Below are positions 15,008 to 25,367 of a stretch of DNA of 42,584 bases, piece by piece. The stretch's first letter is position 1. Each line of letters opens with the position of its first letter. The position numbers and the translations under genes were made by a program. Source of the DNA: an uncultured Bacteroidia bacterium (GTDB lineage: Bacteria; Bacteroidota; Bacteroidia; Bacteroidales; F082); the NCBI GenBank assembly GCA_902783365.1, contig CACZQL010000039.1:1-42584 (forward strand). Reading direction: 5' to 3'. The notes below the pieces were generated by a model. It was not told the DNA's origin. It did not search any database and saw only the letters and a list, made by a program, of their open reading frames with translations.

Positions 15008-15787
15008 TTATTGTTTTGTACACACGATTTGATTTTTATATTGCAGGTCCACGGTCTTGTACCCGGAGAGCTCGTCAGTCCCGCTGTATTTCTCCAACAG
15101 CACTTTGAGGTTGGAGAGTTTCGAGGCCATCTGCAGGGTGTCACCCAGGAGCACTCTCGCTTGTAGGTTGTTGACCGTCAGTTCGTATTCATTCTTTTCG
15201 TTTCTGTATATTTGTCCGACGTTGCCGTTGAGGAACGGGTCTTGTTGGAGGGCTTCGGCGATGGCCAGGGCCTCCTTGATGCCCGAGTCTTTGTAGAGGC
15301 TGTCGGTGGCCCGGTCGCCTTTGAGCGGCGCGGGGAAGTTGTAATGCCCGCTGGCGATGATGGTGCGCGGGGTGTATCGGGGACTCGACGGGAAGATGAT
15401 GCCCTCGTGCGTGACATACACCGACCGTTTGTCTTGGGTGAAGACGCGCAGCACAGGCTCGTATTCCTTGACGGTGACGGTCAAAGTGTCGTTGAGGCCG
15501 ATGTAGGCGCTCGATGTCTCTACCCATGGGTTGGCGTTGAGCAGCTTTTGAATCTTCATCAGGTCGATGCCCGAAATCTTGGTGTGGTGCTCCAGGTCGC
15601 ACACCGACTCGAACTGGCGCATCTCGGTGTCCCGGTCGATGAAGCCTTTTTCGAGATGGCGGTCGATGTGGAAGGCGATGCCTTGAAGCGGGGTCTCCAA
15701 GTAATGCCTCCTGCCAAAGGCGAAGAGGACTACCAGGGCGATGGCGGTGACCGCCCACAACACGATGCTTAATATCTTCTTTACCAT
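15008..15787 (-). CDS. ftsQ: Cell division protein FtsQ
   Basis: 259 residues. It has a single N-terminal transmembrane segment (ILSIVLWAVTAIALVVLFAF) and a periplasmic part. Residues ~35-110 correspond to the POTRA domain (GIDLMKIQKLLNANPWVETSSAYIGL) and the remainder to the beta domain. FtsQ links the early and late parts of the divisome and binds FtsB/FtsL. It overlaps the end of murC by 7 bp, giving coupled translation. Sequence conservation is low, as usual for FtsQ, so the call rests largely on topology, the POTRA-like pattern and position between murC and ftsA. Confidence 0.93.
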   Translation of the reverse strand: MVKKILSIVLWAVTAIALVVLFAFGRRHYLETPLQGIAFHIDRHLEKGFIDRDTEMRQFESVCDLEHHTKISGIDLMKIQKLLNANPWVETSSAYIGLNDTLTVTVKEYEPVLRVFTQDKRSVYVTHEGIIFPSSPRYTPRTIIASGHYNFPAPLKGDRATDSLYKDSGIKEALAIAEALQQDPFLNGNVGQIYRNEKNEYELTVNNLQARVLLGDTLQMASKLSNLKVLLEKYSGTDELSGYKTVDLQYKNQIVCTKQ

Positions 15788-17127
15788 TGGCGGATCATTT
15801 CTTGGAGGGGTTCAACAAAGCGGTCGATGTCGCCTGCTCCCATCGTCACCAGCAGGGCAGGCTTGCGTTGGGCGATGGCATCGAGCAGGTTCTCTTTCTT
15901 GCACAGGCATTTGCTTCTCAACGGGGTCTTGTCCAACAGCACTTGGGAGCTGATGCCTTCGATGGGTTTTTCCCTTGCGGGATAGATGTCCAATAAAATC
16001 AGGTCGTCGGCCATTGCCAGGGTTCTGGCAAAGTCTTCCATGAAATCGCGTGTACGAGTGAAGAGATGCGGCTGGAAGACCAGGGTCAGCTTCTTGTTGG
16101 GGAATGATGCCCTGATGGCCGACAGACAAGATTTTATTTCTTCGGGATGATGTGCGTAATCATCGATGTAACAGTGTCTCTCGTTCTTCACGCGGAGGTC
16201 GAAGCGTCGTTTGACTCCGGTGAAGGTGGAGAGGGCTTGTGCGATGCCCTCCTCGTCGAGGCCGAGCTCTCGGGTGGCGATGAAGGCGGCGGTGGCATTC
16301 AGCACGTTGTGCGTGCCGGCCATCTTCAGGTGGATGGGGAAACGCACTTCTTGATAGAGAATCTCGAAGTCGGTCTCACCCTCCTGCTGGCGGATGTTGA
16401 CTGCCTGGTAGTCGTTGCCCTCGCCAAACCCGAAACGGAAGTGGGTCAGGCTGGGGTTCTCTACGGGCAGCTGCTCGCGGCTGATGAGGCATTCTCGGGT
16501 GAGGCGGGCGAACTCGTTGAAACTGCTGACGAGATGCGCCTTGTCGCCGTAGATGTCCAGATGATCCTCGTCGATGGAGTTGATGATGCTGATGGCTGGC
16601 TTGAGTTGCAGGAAGGAACGGTCGTACTCGTCGGCTTCCACCACCAGCACCGGTTCGTCGGTGACACCGAGGTGGAGGTTGCTGCCGAAGTTGTTGGCGA
16701 TGCCGCCGATGAAGGCGGTCATATCGATGCCGTTCTCCTTCAGGATGTGGGCCACCATGGCTGTGGTAGTGGTTTTGCCATGGGTGCCGGCCACCGCAAT
16801 GGTGAAATACTTCCTGGAAATCTCTCCCAGGGCTTCCGAGCGTTTCTTCATGGGAATGCCCCGGCGTTTCAGCGCCACCAGCTCTTTCAGGTCTTGCGGC
16901 ACCGCGGGGGTGTAGATCACAGCGTCGATGAGGGCAGGCAATAGTTGCGGGTTGTCTTCATAATGGATCGCCATGCCCTCATGTTCCAACTGCTTTGTCA
17001 AGGGGGAAGGGGTGAGGTCGTAGCCCGACACTTCCATGCCGAGGCTTTTGTAATACCTCGCCAAGGCGCTCATGCCGATGCCGCCGATGCCTAAAAAATA
17101 AATATGTTTCACACCTTCTCTTCTCAT
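15781..17127 (-). CDS. murC: UDP-N-acetylmuramate--L-alanine ligase
   Basis: 448 residues. It adds L-Ala to UDP-MurNAc with ATP, the first step of the stem peptide. The N-terminal Rossmann-like region has YFLGIGGIGMSALA, the ATP-binding loop is GTHGKTTTTAM (about 115-125), the Mur-ligase middle motif includes EADEYDRSFL, and DDYAHHPEEI marks the C-terminal domain. Five tandem 7-bp repeats lie immediately before its ATG, between it and murG, and they provide an AAGTAAGAAG purine stretch in the ribosome-binding position. It overlaps ftsQ by 7 bp. Confidence 0.97.
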   Translation of the reverse strand: MRREGVKHIYFLGIGGIGMSALARYYKSLGMEVSGYDLTPSPLTKQLEHEGMAIHYEDNPQLLPALIDAVIYTPAVPQDLKELVALKRRGIPMKKRSEALGEISRKYFTIAVAGTHGKTTTTAMVAHILKENGIDMTAFIGGIANNFGSNLHLGVTDEPVLVVEADEYDRSFLQLKPAISIINSIDEDHLDIYGDKAHLVSSFNEFARLTRECLISREQLPVENPSLTHFRFGFGEGNDYQAVNIRQQEGETDFEILYQEVRFPIHLKMAGTHNVLNATAAFIATRELGLDEEGIAQALSTFTGVKRRFDLRVKNERHCYIDDYAHHPEEIKSCLSAIRASFPNKKLTLVFQPHLFTRTRDFMEDFARTLAMADDLILLDIYPAREKPIEGISSQVLLDKTPLRSKCLCKKENLLDAIAQRKPALLVTMGAGDIDRFVEPLQEMIRQW

Positions 17128-17162
17128 CTTCTTACTTCTTACCTCTTTCTTCTTACTTCTTT
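17128..17162. repeat. Heptamer repeat TAAGAAG x5 between murG and murC
   Basis: On the minus strand the units AAAGAAG, TAAGAAG, AAAGAGG, TAAGAAG and TAAGAAG end exactly at the murC ATG (17127). The upstream units encode the last residues and stop of MurG (KEVRRKR then TAA). The block is 35 bp, the same length and layout as the repeat before the beta-mannosidase at 33121-33155. Confidence 0.9.
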
Positions 17163-18233
17163 CATCACTATCTCCACGATGTCGTCCGCCGCGTTCGGTC
17201 TGGCGAACCGTGCGATGTTGGCCTTCATCGTGCGCTGTTTCTCTTGGTCGTTGAGCAGTGCCATGACGGTGGGCAGGAGCTTGGTGGTGGTCTCATCGTT
17301 GCGGACCATCATGGCGGCTTGGGCGTTGACCAGCTGTTGGGCGTTCTTGGTTTGATGGTCTTCGGCGGCGGTGGGCAGTGGCACGAAGACGACGGGTTTG
17401 CGCACCAAGGCGAGTTCGGAGATGGACATGGCGCCGGCGCGCGAGATGACCACATCGGCCATGGAGTAGGCGAGGTCCATCCGGTCGATGAAGACGATGG
17501 GCTTCACCCGGGCTTCGAGGCCCAGTTCCTTCACCTCGTTCACGGCTTGCTCATAATAGAACTTGCCGGTTTGCCACAGCAGCTGCGCGTCGTGGTCCTT
17601 GAAGGAGGCCAGTTGGGCGGAGATGCCTCTGTTGATGCCGAGGGCGCCTTGGCTGCCACCGACGAGAAGCACGATGGGTTTCTTCGCGTCGAGTTGGAAA
17701 TAGTTGGCGGCCTCGTTGCGATCGCACTGGCCGTTGATGTTGCCACGCAAGGGATTGCCGGTGAAATGAATCTTCTCCTTGTCGAACCACTTGTCGAGTC
17801 CCTCGTAGGCGACACAGATGGCCTTGGCTTTTTTGCCCACGTTGCGGTTGGTCTTGCCAGGGTAGGAGTTCTGTTCCTGGATAACGGTGGGGATGCCCAG
17901 CCAGTTGGCTGCTTTCAGGGTAGGACCGCTGGCGAATCCACCCACGCCGATCACGACATCAGGTTGGAATTTCTTCAAGATCTTCCTGGCCTTTATCAGG
18001 CTGCTCACGATTTTGAAGGGCAGTGCCAAGGCGCTCAGATCCTTGTTGAATCCGCTGATCCACAGGCCTTCTATGGGATAGCCGGCCTTGGGCACGCGTT
18101 CCATCTCCATCCGTCCTTTGGCGCCGATAAACAGGATCTCGGCATCGGGTTGCCTTCTCTTGAGGGCATCCGCGATCGCTATGGCCGGGAAGATGTGCCC
18201 GCCTGTTCCGCCTCCACTGATTACGAATCTCAT
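17139..18233 (-). CDS. murG: UDP-GlcNAc:lipid I N-acetylglucosaminyltransferase
   Basis: 364 residues. It makes lipid II from lipid I at the inner face of the membrane. The N-terminal Gly loop is SGGGTGGHIFPAIAIAD, the second Gly-rich loop IGVGGFASGP, and the UDP-GlcNAc site has VGGSQGALGIN and ISRAGAMSISEL. It overlaps ftsW by 4 bp (ATGA-type). The last seven residues, KEVRRKR, are encoded by heptamer-repeat DNA, so the tail may have been altered by repeat insertion. Otherwise it is full length. Confidence 0.97.
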   Translation of the reverse strand: MRFVISGGGTGGHIFPAIAIADALKRRQPDAEILFIGAKGRMEMERVPKAGYPIEGLWISGFNKDLSALALPFKIVSSLIKARKILKKFQPDVVIGVGGFASGPTLKAANWLGIPTVIQEQNSYPGKTNRNVGKKAKAICVAYEGLDKWFDKEKIHFTGNPLRGNINGQCDRNEAANYFQLDAKKPIVLLVGGSQGALGINRGISAQLASFKDHDAQLLWQTGKFYYEQAVNEVKELGLEARVKPIVFIDRMDLAYSMADVVISRAGAMSISELALVRKPVVFVPLPTAAEDHQTKNAQQLVNAQAAMMVRNDETTTKLLPTVMALLNDQEKQRTMKANIARFARPNAADDIVEIVMKEVRRKR

Positions 18234-19519
18234 AACTCCTCCGTTGCTAGTTCTAAGTGTTCAACTTCTTCTTCGTGTCTTGACACGCTTAATATCATGC
18301 CTATGGCGAAGCCCGTCATCAGCATGGAGGACCCTCCCTTGCTGATGAATGGCAGTTGTTGTCCGGTGATGGGCATCAGTCCAGTGGAGACACCCATGTT
18401 GATCATGGCCTGTACGATGATGATGAGGGCGAGGCCAAAGGCGAGCAGTGCCCCGAAGGTAAGGGGTCGTGTGCGCATGATCTTGAAGGCTCTTGTGAAA
18501 AGGATGACATAGAGCAGCATGACGAAGATGCCGCCCACAAGGCCGTATTCCTCGATGATGATGGCGTAGATGCAGTCGGAGAAGGGCTGGGGCAGGAAGT
18601 TGCGTTGGGTGCTCTTGCCGGAGCCTTTGCCGATGAGGCCACCTTTGGCGACGGCGATCTTGGCGTAGGTCTTCTGCGCGTTGCGGTCGGTGATCATCAG
18701 CGGGGTCTCCGCCAGGCTTTCGCCGTTTTCCTTGGCCAGGCGCTTGGCTTCTTTCTCGGCTTTCTTGTCCTCGATACGGCCTTTCCAGGTTTTCACACGG
18801 CTGACCCGGGGCTGTTTGGCGGCCCGTTCTTGGAGTTTGGTGTCTTCGGGGTGCGCCTGGGCCTCGGCCACCACCCTTTCGTACTTCCGCTGGTTGTGGC
18901 TGGCCACAGCGTCGTCGGTGAGGATGTACAGGAGTCCGCCCAACACCGCCACCCCAAGGATGGCCATGATGTGGCCGAACTTGATGCGACCGATGAAGAG
19001 CATGGTGAGGCATACCACAAACAGCATCGCTGCCGTAGAGAGGTTCTCCGGGAAGATCGGCGCCACAATCAAGAAGATGGGCAGTGCGATGGGCACGATG
19101 ATCTCCTTGAACGTGTAGTTTTTTCCGGTGTACAACACGATATATTTGGCCAGATAGGCGATGAGCACGATCTTGGCCATCTCGCTGGTCTGGAATCCCA
19201 TGATGCTTCTTGAGGCGCCGTTGATGCGGCTGCCGCAGAAGAAGGTGAATACCAGCAGGATGACGCTGAAAATCAGTACCAGCTCCACGCCTTTCGCGTA
19301 GTAACGGTAGTCGATCCTCGAGGCGATGTACATCATCACGTAGCCCGCAAGCAGCGTGGCGGCGTGTTTCAGCAGCACCATCTCGTTATAGGCGCCCACC
19401 TTCACCGCAGCCTCCGAGCTGGTGGCGCTATAGACCGCCAGCAGCGAGACAATGCCGAGCAGGAGGGCTACCACCCAGATGACCCTGTCGCCTTTCAATA
19501 TTTTGTTGATCCAGTTCAC
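18230..19519 (-). CDS. ftsW: SEDS peptidoglycan glycosyltransferase FtsW
   Basis: 429 residues with about ten transmembrane segments. SEDS landmarks include a SRSIMGFQTSEMAK-type loop, the GKGSGKSTQRNFLPQPFSD segment, IIIEEYGLVGG and the final MPITGQQLPFISKGGSSM. It polymerises lipid II at the septum with the class B PBP encoded in the same operon. The loop after about residue 205 carries a highly charged stretch of ~70 residues (KAEKEAKRLAKENGESLAE) before the conserved KTYAKIAVAKGG segment, longer than in E. coli FtsW. It lies between the murD-like gene (3-bp gap) and murG (4-bp overlap). Confidence 0.96.
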   Translation of the reverse strand: MNWINKILKGDRVIWVVALLLGIVSLLAVYSATSSEAAVKVGAYNEMVLLKHAATLLAGYVMMYIASRIDYRYYAKGVELVLIFSVILLVFTFFCGSRINGASRSIMGFQTSEMAKIVLIAYLAKYIVLYTGKNYTFKEIIVPIALPIFLIVAPIFPENLSTAAMLFVVCLTMLFIGRIKFGHIMAILGVAVLGGLLYILTDDAVASHNQRKYERVVAEAQAHPEDTKLQERAAKQPRVSRVKTWKGRIEDKKAEKEAKRLAKENGESLAETPLMITDRNAQKTYAKIAVAKGGLIGKGSGKSTQRNFLPQPFSDCIYAIIIEEYGLVGGIFVMLLYVILFTRAFKIMRTRPLTFGALLAFGLALIIIVQAMINMGVSTGLMPITGQQLPFISKGGSSMLMTGFAIGMILSVSRHEEEVEHLELATEEL

Positions 19520-19522
19520 TTT

Positions 19523-20074
19523 TTATTCTTTCATCAGTTTCGATACTTCTTGCTCAAACTGCGCGCCTCTTTCCGAGTAGTCCATGACGTTGTCCTTGCA
19601 TGCGGGTGAGAACAGCACGATGTCGTTTTCCTCGGCGATGATGGAGGCGATGCTGACGGCCTCTTCCATGTCTTTGGCTTCGTAGAACTCGTTCACCGCG
19701 CCCTTGAAGGTCATTTGGATGTTCTCCTTTTCCTCGCCCAGGCTGATGATGGCCCTGACGCTCTTCTTGGCGGTGGGAATCAACTCGCTGTAGTTGTTGT
19801 GTCCGTTGCCGCCGACAATCCACACCACGGGGTTGACGATGTTCTCAAAGGTGAACCAGGTGGCGTTGACGTTTTCGGCTTGCGAGTCGTCGTAATACAT
19901 CACCCCGTCGATGGTGCCGAGGTAATGCTGGCGGTGAGGCATGCTCTGCAGGTTGCCCATGCTGTTCTTGATGCTCTCCTTCCTGATTTCCAAAATCTTC
20001 GAGGAAATCCCCGAGGCCATGTTCTCAGGCCTCTTTCTAACTGTTTTCTCTTTCGATTCAAATAAATATCTCAT
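19523..20074 (-). CDS. Stand-alone MurD C-terminal-domain-like protein in the murD position
   Basis: 183 residues, against ~440 for MurD. Residues 17-183 align by eye with the end of the central domain (NMASGISSKILEIRKESI) and all of domain 3 of MurD (PHRQHYLGTIDGVMYYDDS, NVNATW, VVWIVGGN, LFSPAC, YSERGAQFEQEV). The N-terminal UDP-MurNAc-Ala domain and ATP-binding GTNGKT loop are absent. Expected DSKATN reads DSQAEN (62-68), the Lys after GGxG reads His (92), and SPACAS reads SPACKD (156-161); these positions in E. coli MurD include D-Glu-binding residues. It is therefore unlikely to be a D-glutamate ligase. The frame is intact and spaced normally between mraY and ftsW, and begins after a heptamer repeat. 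Possible roles are regulatory or structural; a decaying remnant is the alternative. Confidence 0.82.
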   Translation of the reverse strand: MRYLFESKEKTVRKRPENMASGISSKILEIRKESIKNSMGNLQSMPHRQHYLGTIDGVMYYDDSQAENVNATWFTFENIVNPVVWIVGGNGHNNYSELIPTAKKSVRAIISLGEEKENIQMTFKGAVNEFYEAKDMEEAVSIASIIAEENDIVLFSPACKDNVMDYSERGAQFEQEVSKLMKE

Positions 20075-20078
20075 CTCT

Positions 20079-20106
20079 CTCTAAATTCTAAATTCTTCAT
20101 TCTTAA
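20079..20106. repeat. Heptamer repeat TTTAGAA x4 between mraY and the murD-like gene
   Basis: On the minus strand TTAAGAA, TGAAGAA, TTTAGAA and TTTAGAG begin right after the mraY stop and end 4 bp before the ATG of the murD-like gene. The order and sequence nearly match the repeat at 451-480. It lies where the missing N-terminal part of murD would be. Confidence 0.88.
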
Positions 20107-21384
20107 TTACCTGATTTTCAATGTCAGCATGGTAAAGGCTGCCAGCAGGATGCTCACGATCCAAAAGCGCATGGTGATTTTCGCCTCATGGTGCAGGTCG
20201 GACTGACCTTTGTATTTCACGGTGCATCCGGGGTCTATTTTCTCGACGAATTCCAACGAGGTGCGGAAATGGTCGTGAACCGGGGTGCGTTTCCAGATTC
20301 TTCGGTGGACGCCTTTCTTCTTGCCGGATTTGTAGTACATCCTCTGGAAGATGACGGAGAGGCTCTCGTAGAGGAACACGCCGCAGATGATGGGCAGCAG
20401 CAGCTCTTTATGGATGATGACTGCCGACACAGCGAGGATGCCGCCGATGGTGAGGCTCCCCGTGTCGCCCATGAATACCTGGGCGGGGAAGCAGTTGTAC
20501 CAAAGGTAGCCCAGCAAGGAACCCACGAAGGCGCTCAGGAACACCACCAGTTCCTCGCTGCCGGGGATGTACATCAGGTCGAAGTGACCCGCGGTGCGCG
20601 CGTTGCTCGAGATATAGGCCAGGATGCCGATGGCAATGGCCATGATGACCGTGTTGCCCGCCGACATGCCGTCCATGCCGTCGTTCAGGTTGGAACCGTT
20701 CGATACCGCGGCCACCGCAAACACGGTGATCAGCACAAAAAACACCCATCCGAGGATGTACATCCACTTCTCACCGGCCCAGCGGAAGAAGTTGGCGTAG
20801 TTGAGGTTGTGGTTCTTCAGGAAGGGGATGGTGGTGCGGGTCGATTTCACGTCGGGACTTTTCACGACGATTTCTTTGTTGTCCTCGATTTTCAGCTTCA
20901 CGGTCTCATTCATCTGTACCACAGGACTGAAGCGCAAGGTCAGCCCGACGATGAGTCCCAGGAGCACCTGACCTCCGATCTTCACCCATCCGTTGATGCC
21001 GTCTTTGCGTTTCTTGAAGGTCTTGATGTAGTCGTCGGCGAATCCGATGGCGCCGAGGAGCAGGGTGGAGATGATCATCAGGATCATATAGATGCTGTGG
21101 AGCTTGCTGACGAGCAGGCAGGGGAGGAGGGTGGCCACGATGATGATGATGCCTCCCATGGTGGGCACACCGGTCTTCTTCACGTTGAAGGGGTCGGTCT
21201 TGGCGTCGCGTTGGGTTTCGGAGATGTTTTTCTCTTTCATCTTCTTGATGAACCAGTTGCCGAACCAAATCGAGATGATGAGGGCGAGGATGGCGGCGGT
21301 GACGGCTCTCACCGTGACGTAGGTGAAGATCCTCGCTCCCGGGAAATGCATTTGCTCGAAATATGAGAACAGGTAGTATAACAT
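20107..21384 (-). CDS. mraY: Phospho-N-acetylmuramoyl-pentapeptide transferase
   Basis: 425 residues, longer than the ~360 of E. coli, as in other Bacteroidota. It transfers phospho-MurNAc-pentapeptide to undecaprenyl phosphate to form lipid I. The first cytoplasmic motif is GVPTMGG, the catalytic Asp pair lies in GFADDYIKTFKKRKDGING, NLNDGMDGMSAGN supplies the third Asp, and MGDTGSL is conserved. An extra segment of about 60 residues after transmembrane 4 (EDNKEIVVKSPDVKSTRTT) accounts for the length. It lies 3 bp after murE. Confidence 0.97.
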   Translation of the reverse strand: MLYYLFSYFEQMHFPGARIFTYVTVRAVTAAILALIISIWFGNWFIKKMKEKNISETQRDAKTDPFNVKKTGVPTMGGIIIIVATLLPCLLVSKLHSIYMILMIISTLLLGAIGFADDYIKTFKKRKDGINGWVKIGGQVLLGLIVGLTLRFSPVVQMNETVKLKIEDNKEIVVKSPDVKSTRTTIPFLKNHNLNYANFFRWAGEKWMYILGWVFFVLITVFAVAAVSNGSNLNDGMDGMSAGNTVIMAIAIGILAYISSNARTAGHFDLMYIPGSEELVVFLSAFVGSLLGYLWYNCFPAQVFMGDTGSLTIGGILAVSAVIIHKELLLPIICGVFLYESLSVIFQRMYYKSGKKKGVHRRIWKRTPVHDHFRTSLEFVEKIDPGCTVKYKGQSDLHHEAKITMRFWIVSILLAAFTMLTLKIR

Positions 21385-21387
21385 GGC

Positions 21388-22883
<1,496 letters not shown>

Positions 22884-22887
<4 letters not shown>

Positions 22888-25028
22888 TGTTTTGCAAGTT
22901 TTAAGTTGATGATGCCTCCCGCTTGAAGGGTGTCGCCGGCCCTGACCGACTGTTGGACGATTTTTCCGTATCCGTCGAAGGTGGTGTTCCATCCCATGTT
23001 TTCGAGCAGATAGACGGCGTCGGTGATGTTCATGCCCACCACGTTGGGCACGCGGGTCGAGTCGAACTTGACGGGTTTCAGCAGGTATTGCTGGTCTTCC
23101 TTGGAGTAGCTGGCCACCACCCACTCGTTGCCGGTGGAGTGGTCGGAGTAGGCGACGCCGATGCCTTCAAGGTAGGGGCTGGTCTCTGATTTGTAGCGCA
23201 CCGTGCTGTCAACGGTCTTCTCGGTCTTGTCCTCGCTCTCGGTCATGCCTTTGATCTTGGTGGCATACACGCGGTCGGCGATTTCCTTGAAGGCGGGGGC
23301 AGCCACTTTTCCTGCGGAGTAGAAGCGGCCTTTGGCTTTGCTGATGACGACGATGCAGCTATAGATGGGGTTTTCGGTGGGGAAGTAGCCCACGAAGGTC
23401 ACGTTGTAGTCGCGTTCGAGCCGGCCTTCGGCGTTGACCCACTTGTAGGCTTTTTTCTCTACGTTGTAGAGCTGGGCGGTGCCGGTCTTTCCCGCGATGC
23501 CGTATTCGGTGCCTCTCAGCATCTTGGCGGTGCCTCTCAGCACAACGCCTTCCATCATGCTTTTGATGGAGTCGATGGTTTTCTTGGAAGCAATCTGTTC
23601 GCGGAGGACGACGGGTTGGATGTCCTGAATCACCTGTCCGTCCTTGCGGATCTCGCGCACGAACTGGGGTTTCATCATCTTGCCGTCGTTGGCCACGGCG
23701 TTGTAGAGGGTGAGGATTTGCAGCGGGGGCAGTCGCAGCTCGTAGCCGATCGACATCCAGGGGAGGGAGGTCTTGGCCCAGTATTTCTTGTCGAAAATGG
23801 GGTGTTTGATGTAGGGTTTGGCTTCTCCGGCGATGCCGGTGCCGAGCGGCACGTTGAGTCCCATGCCGTAGAGGGTGTTGATGTATTTTTCGGGTTGTGA
23901 GCCGAAGTAGTCGGTGATGAGTTTGGCGGTGCCTTTGTTGGACGACTGTTCAAACACTTCGCGGATGGTGACGCGTCCGTCGCTGTGGATGGTGTGGTCG
24001 TCGTACATCTTCTTGCCGGAGAAGGTGAGGGGGCCGCCGCCGATGTTGATGTGGGAGTTGATGTTGAGGTCGGGGTAGTTTTCGAGCAGCGCGAGCATAG
24101 AGGCGAGTTTGAAGGTGGAGCCGGGTTCGATGCCATTGCCGAGGGCGAAGTTGAAGCCTTCGTAGCAATAGTCGGTTTTCTTGTCGCGTTGCAGGTTGGT
24201 GATGGCTTTGACGTGGCCGGTGGCGACTTCCATGACGATGGCGCAGCCTTGTTCGGCCTTGTTTTCGACGAGGGCGTGTTTGAGGGCGCGTTCGGCGATG
24301 TCCTGGATCTTGATGTCGAGGGTGGCGACGATGTCGTTGCCGTTGATGGCCTCGATGTTGTTGTCGTCGTCGATGGGGATCCACACGTTGTGGTGGATGT
24401 GGCGTTGTTTGCGGTGTCCGTCTTTGCCGCGGAGGATGGTGTCGCAGGCGCTTTCGAGGCCCACCACGGTGGAGTCGGTGACGTAGCCGATGGTACGCGC
24501 GGCGAGGGAGCCGTAGGGGTGGATGCGTTTGAAGCGCGGGGGCGACTTGGTGAGGCCGCCTTTCTTGTTGCCTAACTTGAGGATGGGGAAGGTCTCCATC
24601 TCGCGGAACTGGCCGAGGGTGACGTTGAGATCGACGAGGAAGTAGCGGCGGCCTTTGTTTCTGGCTTCGATGAGTCCGTTTTTCCATTTGGCCGCGGATC
24701 TCTTGGGGAACATCTTTGTGAGTTCCTTGCTGAGTTCGTCGATATGGTTGTTGAACACGGTGTCGTCGATGACGGAGGGGTCGATGCCCACCTCGAAGAT
24801 GGGCACGTCGGTGGCGAGGAGGCTGCCGTCGTCGGCGAGGATGTCGCCCCTGGAGGCCCTGAGGGTGTCGAAGCGGGTCTCCACCTGCTCGGCGAGGGCG
24901 CGGAGCTGGTCGCCTTCCTTGGTCTGTACCAGCACGGCCTTGACGAGGATGGCGATGCCCACCGTCAGGATGACGAGGTAAACCAGGATGGTTCGCAAGA
25001 TGCTTGTGGTGTTAGGGTCCCGTTCCAT
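22884..25028 (-). CDS. ftsI: Class B penicillin-binding protein (FtsI/PBP3-type transpeptidase) with PASTA domain
   Basis: 714 residues. It has a short cytoplasmic tail, one transmembrane segment (TILVYLVILTVGIAILVKAV), a PBP dimer domain with RASRGDILADDG, and a transpeptidase domain. The catalytic Ser is in EPGSTFK (~304), the SxN motif in EQSSNKGTAK (~361) and the KTG motif in IAGKTGTAQLY (~513). A single PASTA domain forms the C-terminus (VPNVVGMNITDAVYLLENMG). It cross-links septal peptidoglycan with FtsW. It sits 3 bp after the ftsL-like gene and overlaps murE by 4 bp. Confidence 0.96.
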
Positions 25029-25031
25029 GGC

Positions 25032-25367
25032 TTATTCGTTGGTTTTGATGACACGTGTCTCCAAGGACTCCTTGACGCCGTCTGCGGCGAGTTTGTCGAT
25101 CAGCACGGTTTGGGTGGATTCCTTGGTGAAGGCGGATTTGACGTAAATATGTTCGACGCGGAGGTCGCGCAGGATGCCGGTGTTCCTCTTGATGGACCGG
25201 CTTGCGCTCTCGGCGATGTAGGCGTTGGTGATGAGGGCCATGAGCAGCAGGGTGACATAGACCAGGAAGGGGAACAGCTTGGTGAAGTCCTCCCTTGTGA
25301 GGAAGTTGCCTCCCAGGATGTTCATGATGGTCGTCCTGCCGCTTCTCTTGCTTCTGGTTCTTTTCAT
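25032..25367 (-). CDS. ftsL: FtsL-like division protein
   Basis: 111 residues. It has a basic N-terminus (KRTRSKRSGR), a hydrophobic segment FPFLVYVTLLLMALITNAY at about 32-50 and a ~60-residue periplasmic region, the bitopic layout of FtsL. FtsL is part of the FtsQ-L-B complex. It overlaps rsmH by 4 bp and precedes the PBP gene by 3 bp, the canonical ftsL position. Sequence similarity to FtsL is weak, as usual, and the coiled-coil heptads are not obvious by eye. Confidence 0.85.
   Translation of the reverse strand: MKRTRSKRSGRTTIMNILGGNFLTREDFTKLFPFLVYVTLLLMALITNAYIAESASRSIKRNTGILRDLRVEHIYVKSAFTKESTQTVLIDKLAADGVKESLETRVIKTNE

Noticed and set aside
17244-18512. 422-codon open frame antisense to murG and ftsW
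   Set aside because: Same reason: it covers two essential genes and shows no recognisable domain or promoter.
20188-21366. 392-codon open frame antisense to mraY
   Set aside because: His/Asp/Glu-rich shadow sequence of a membrane protein gene, with no start signal.
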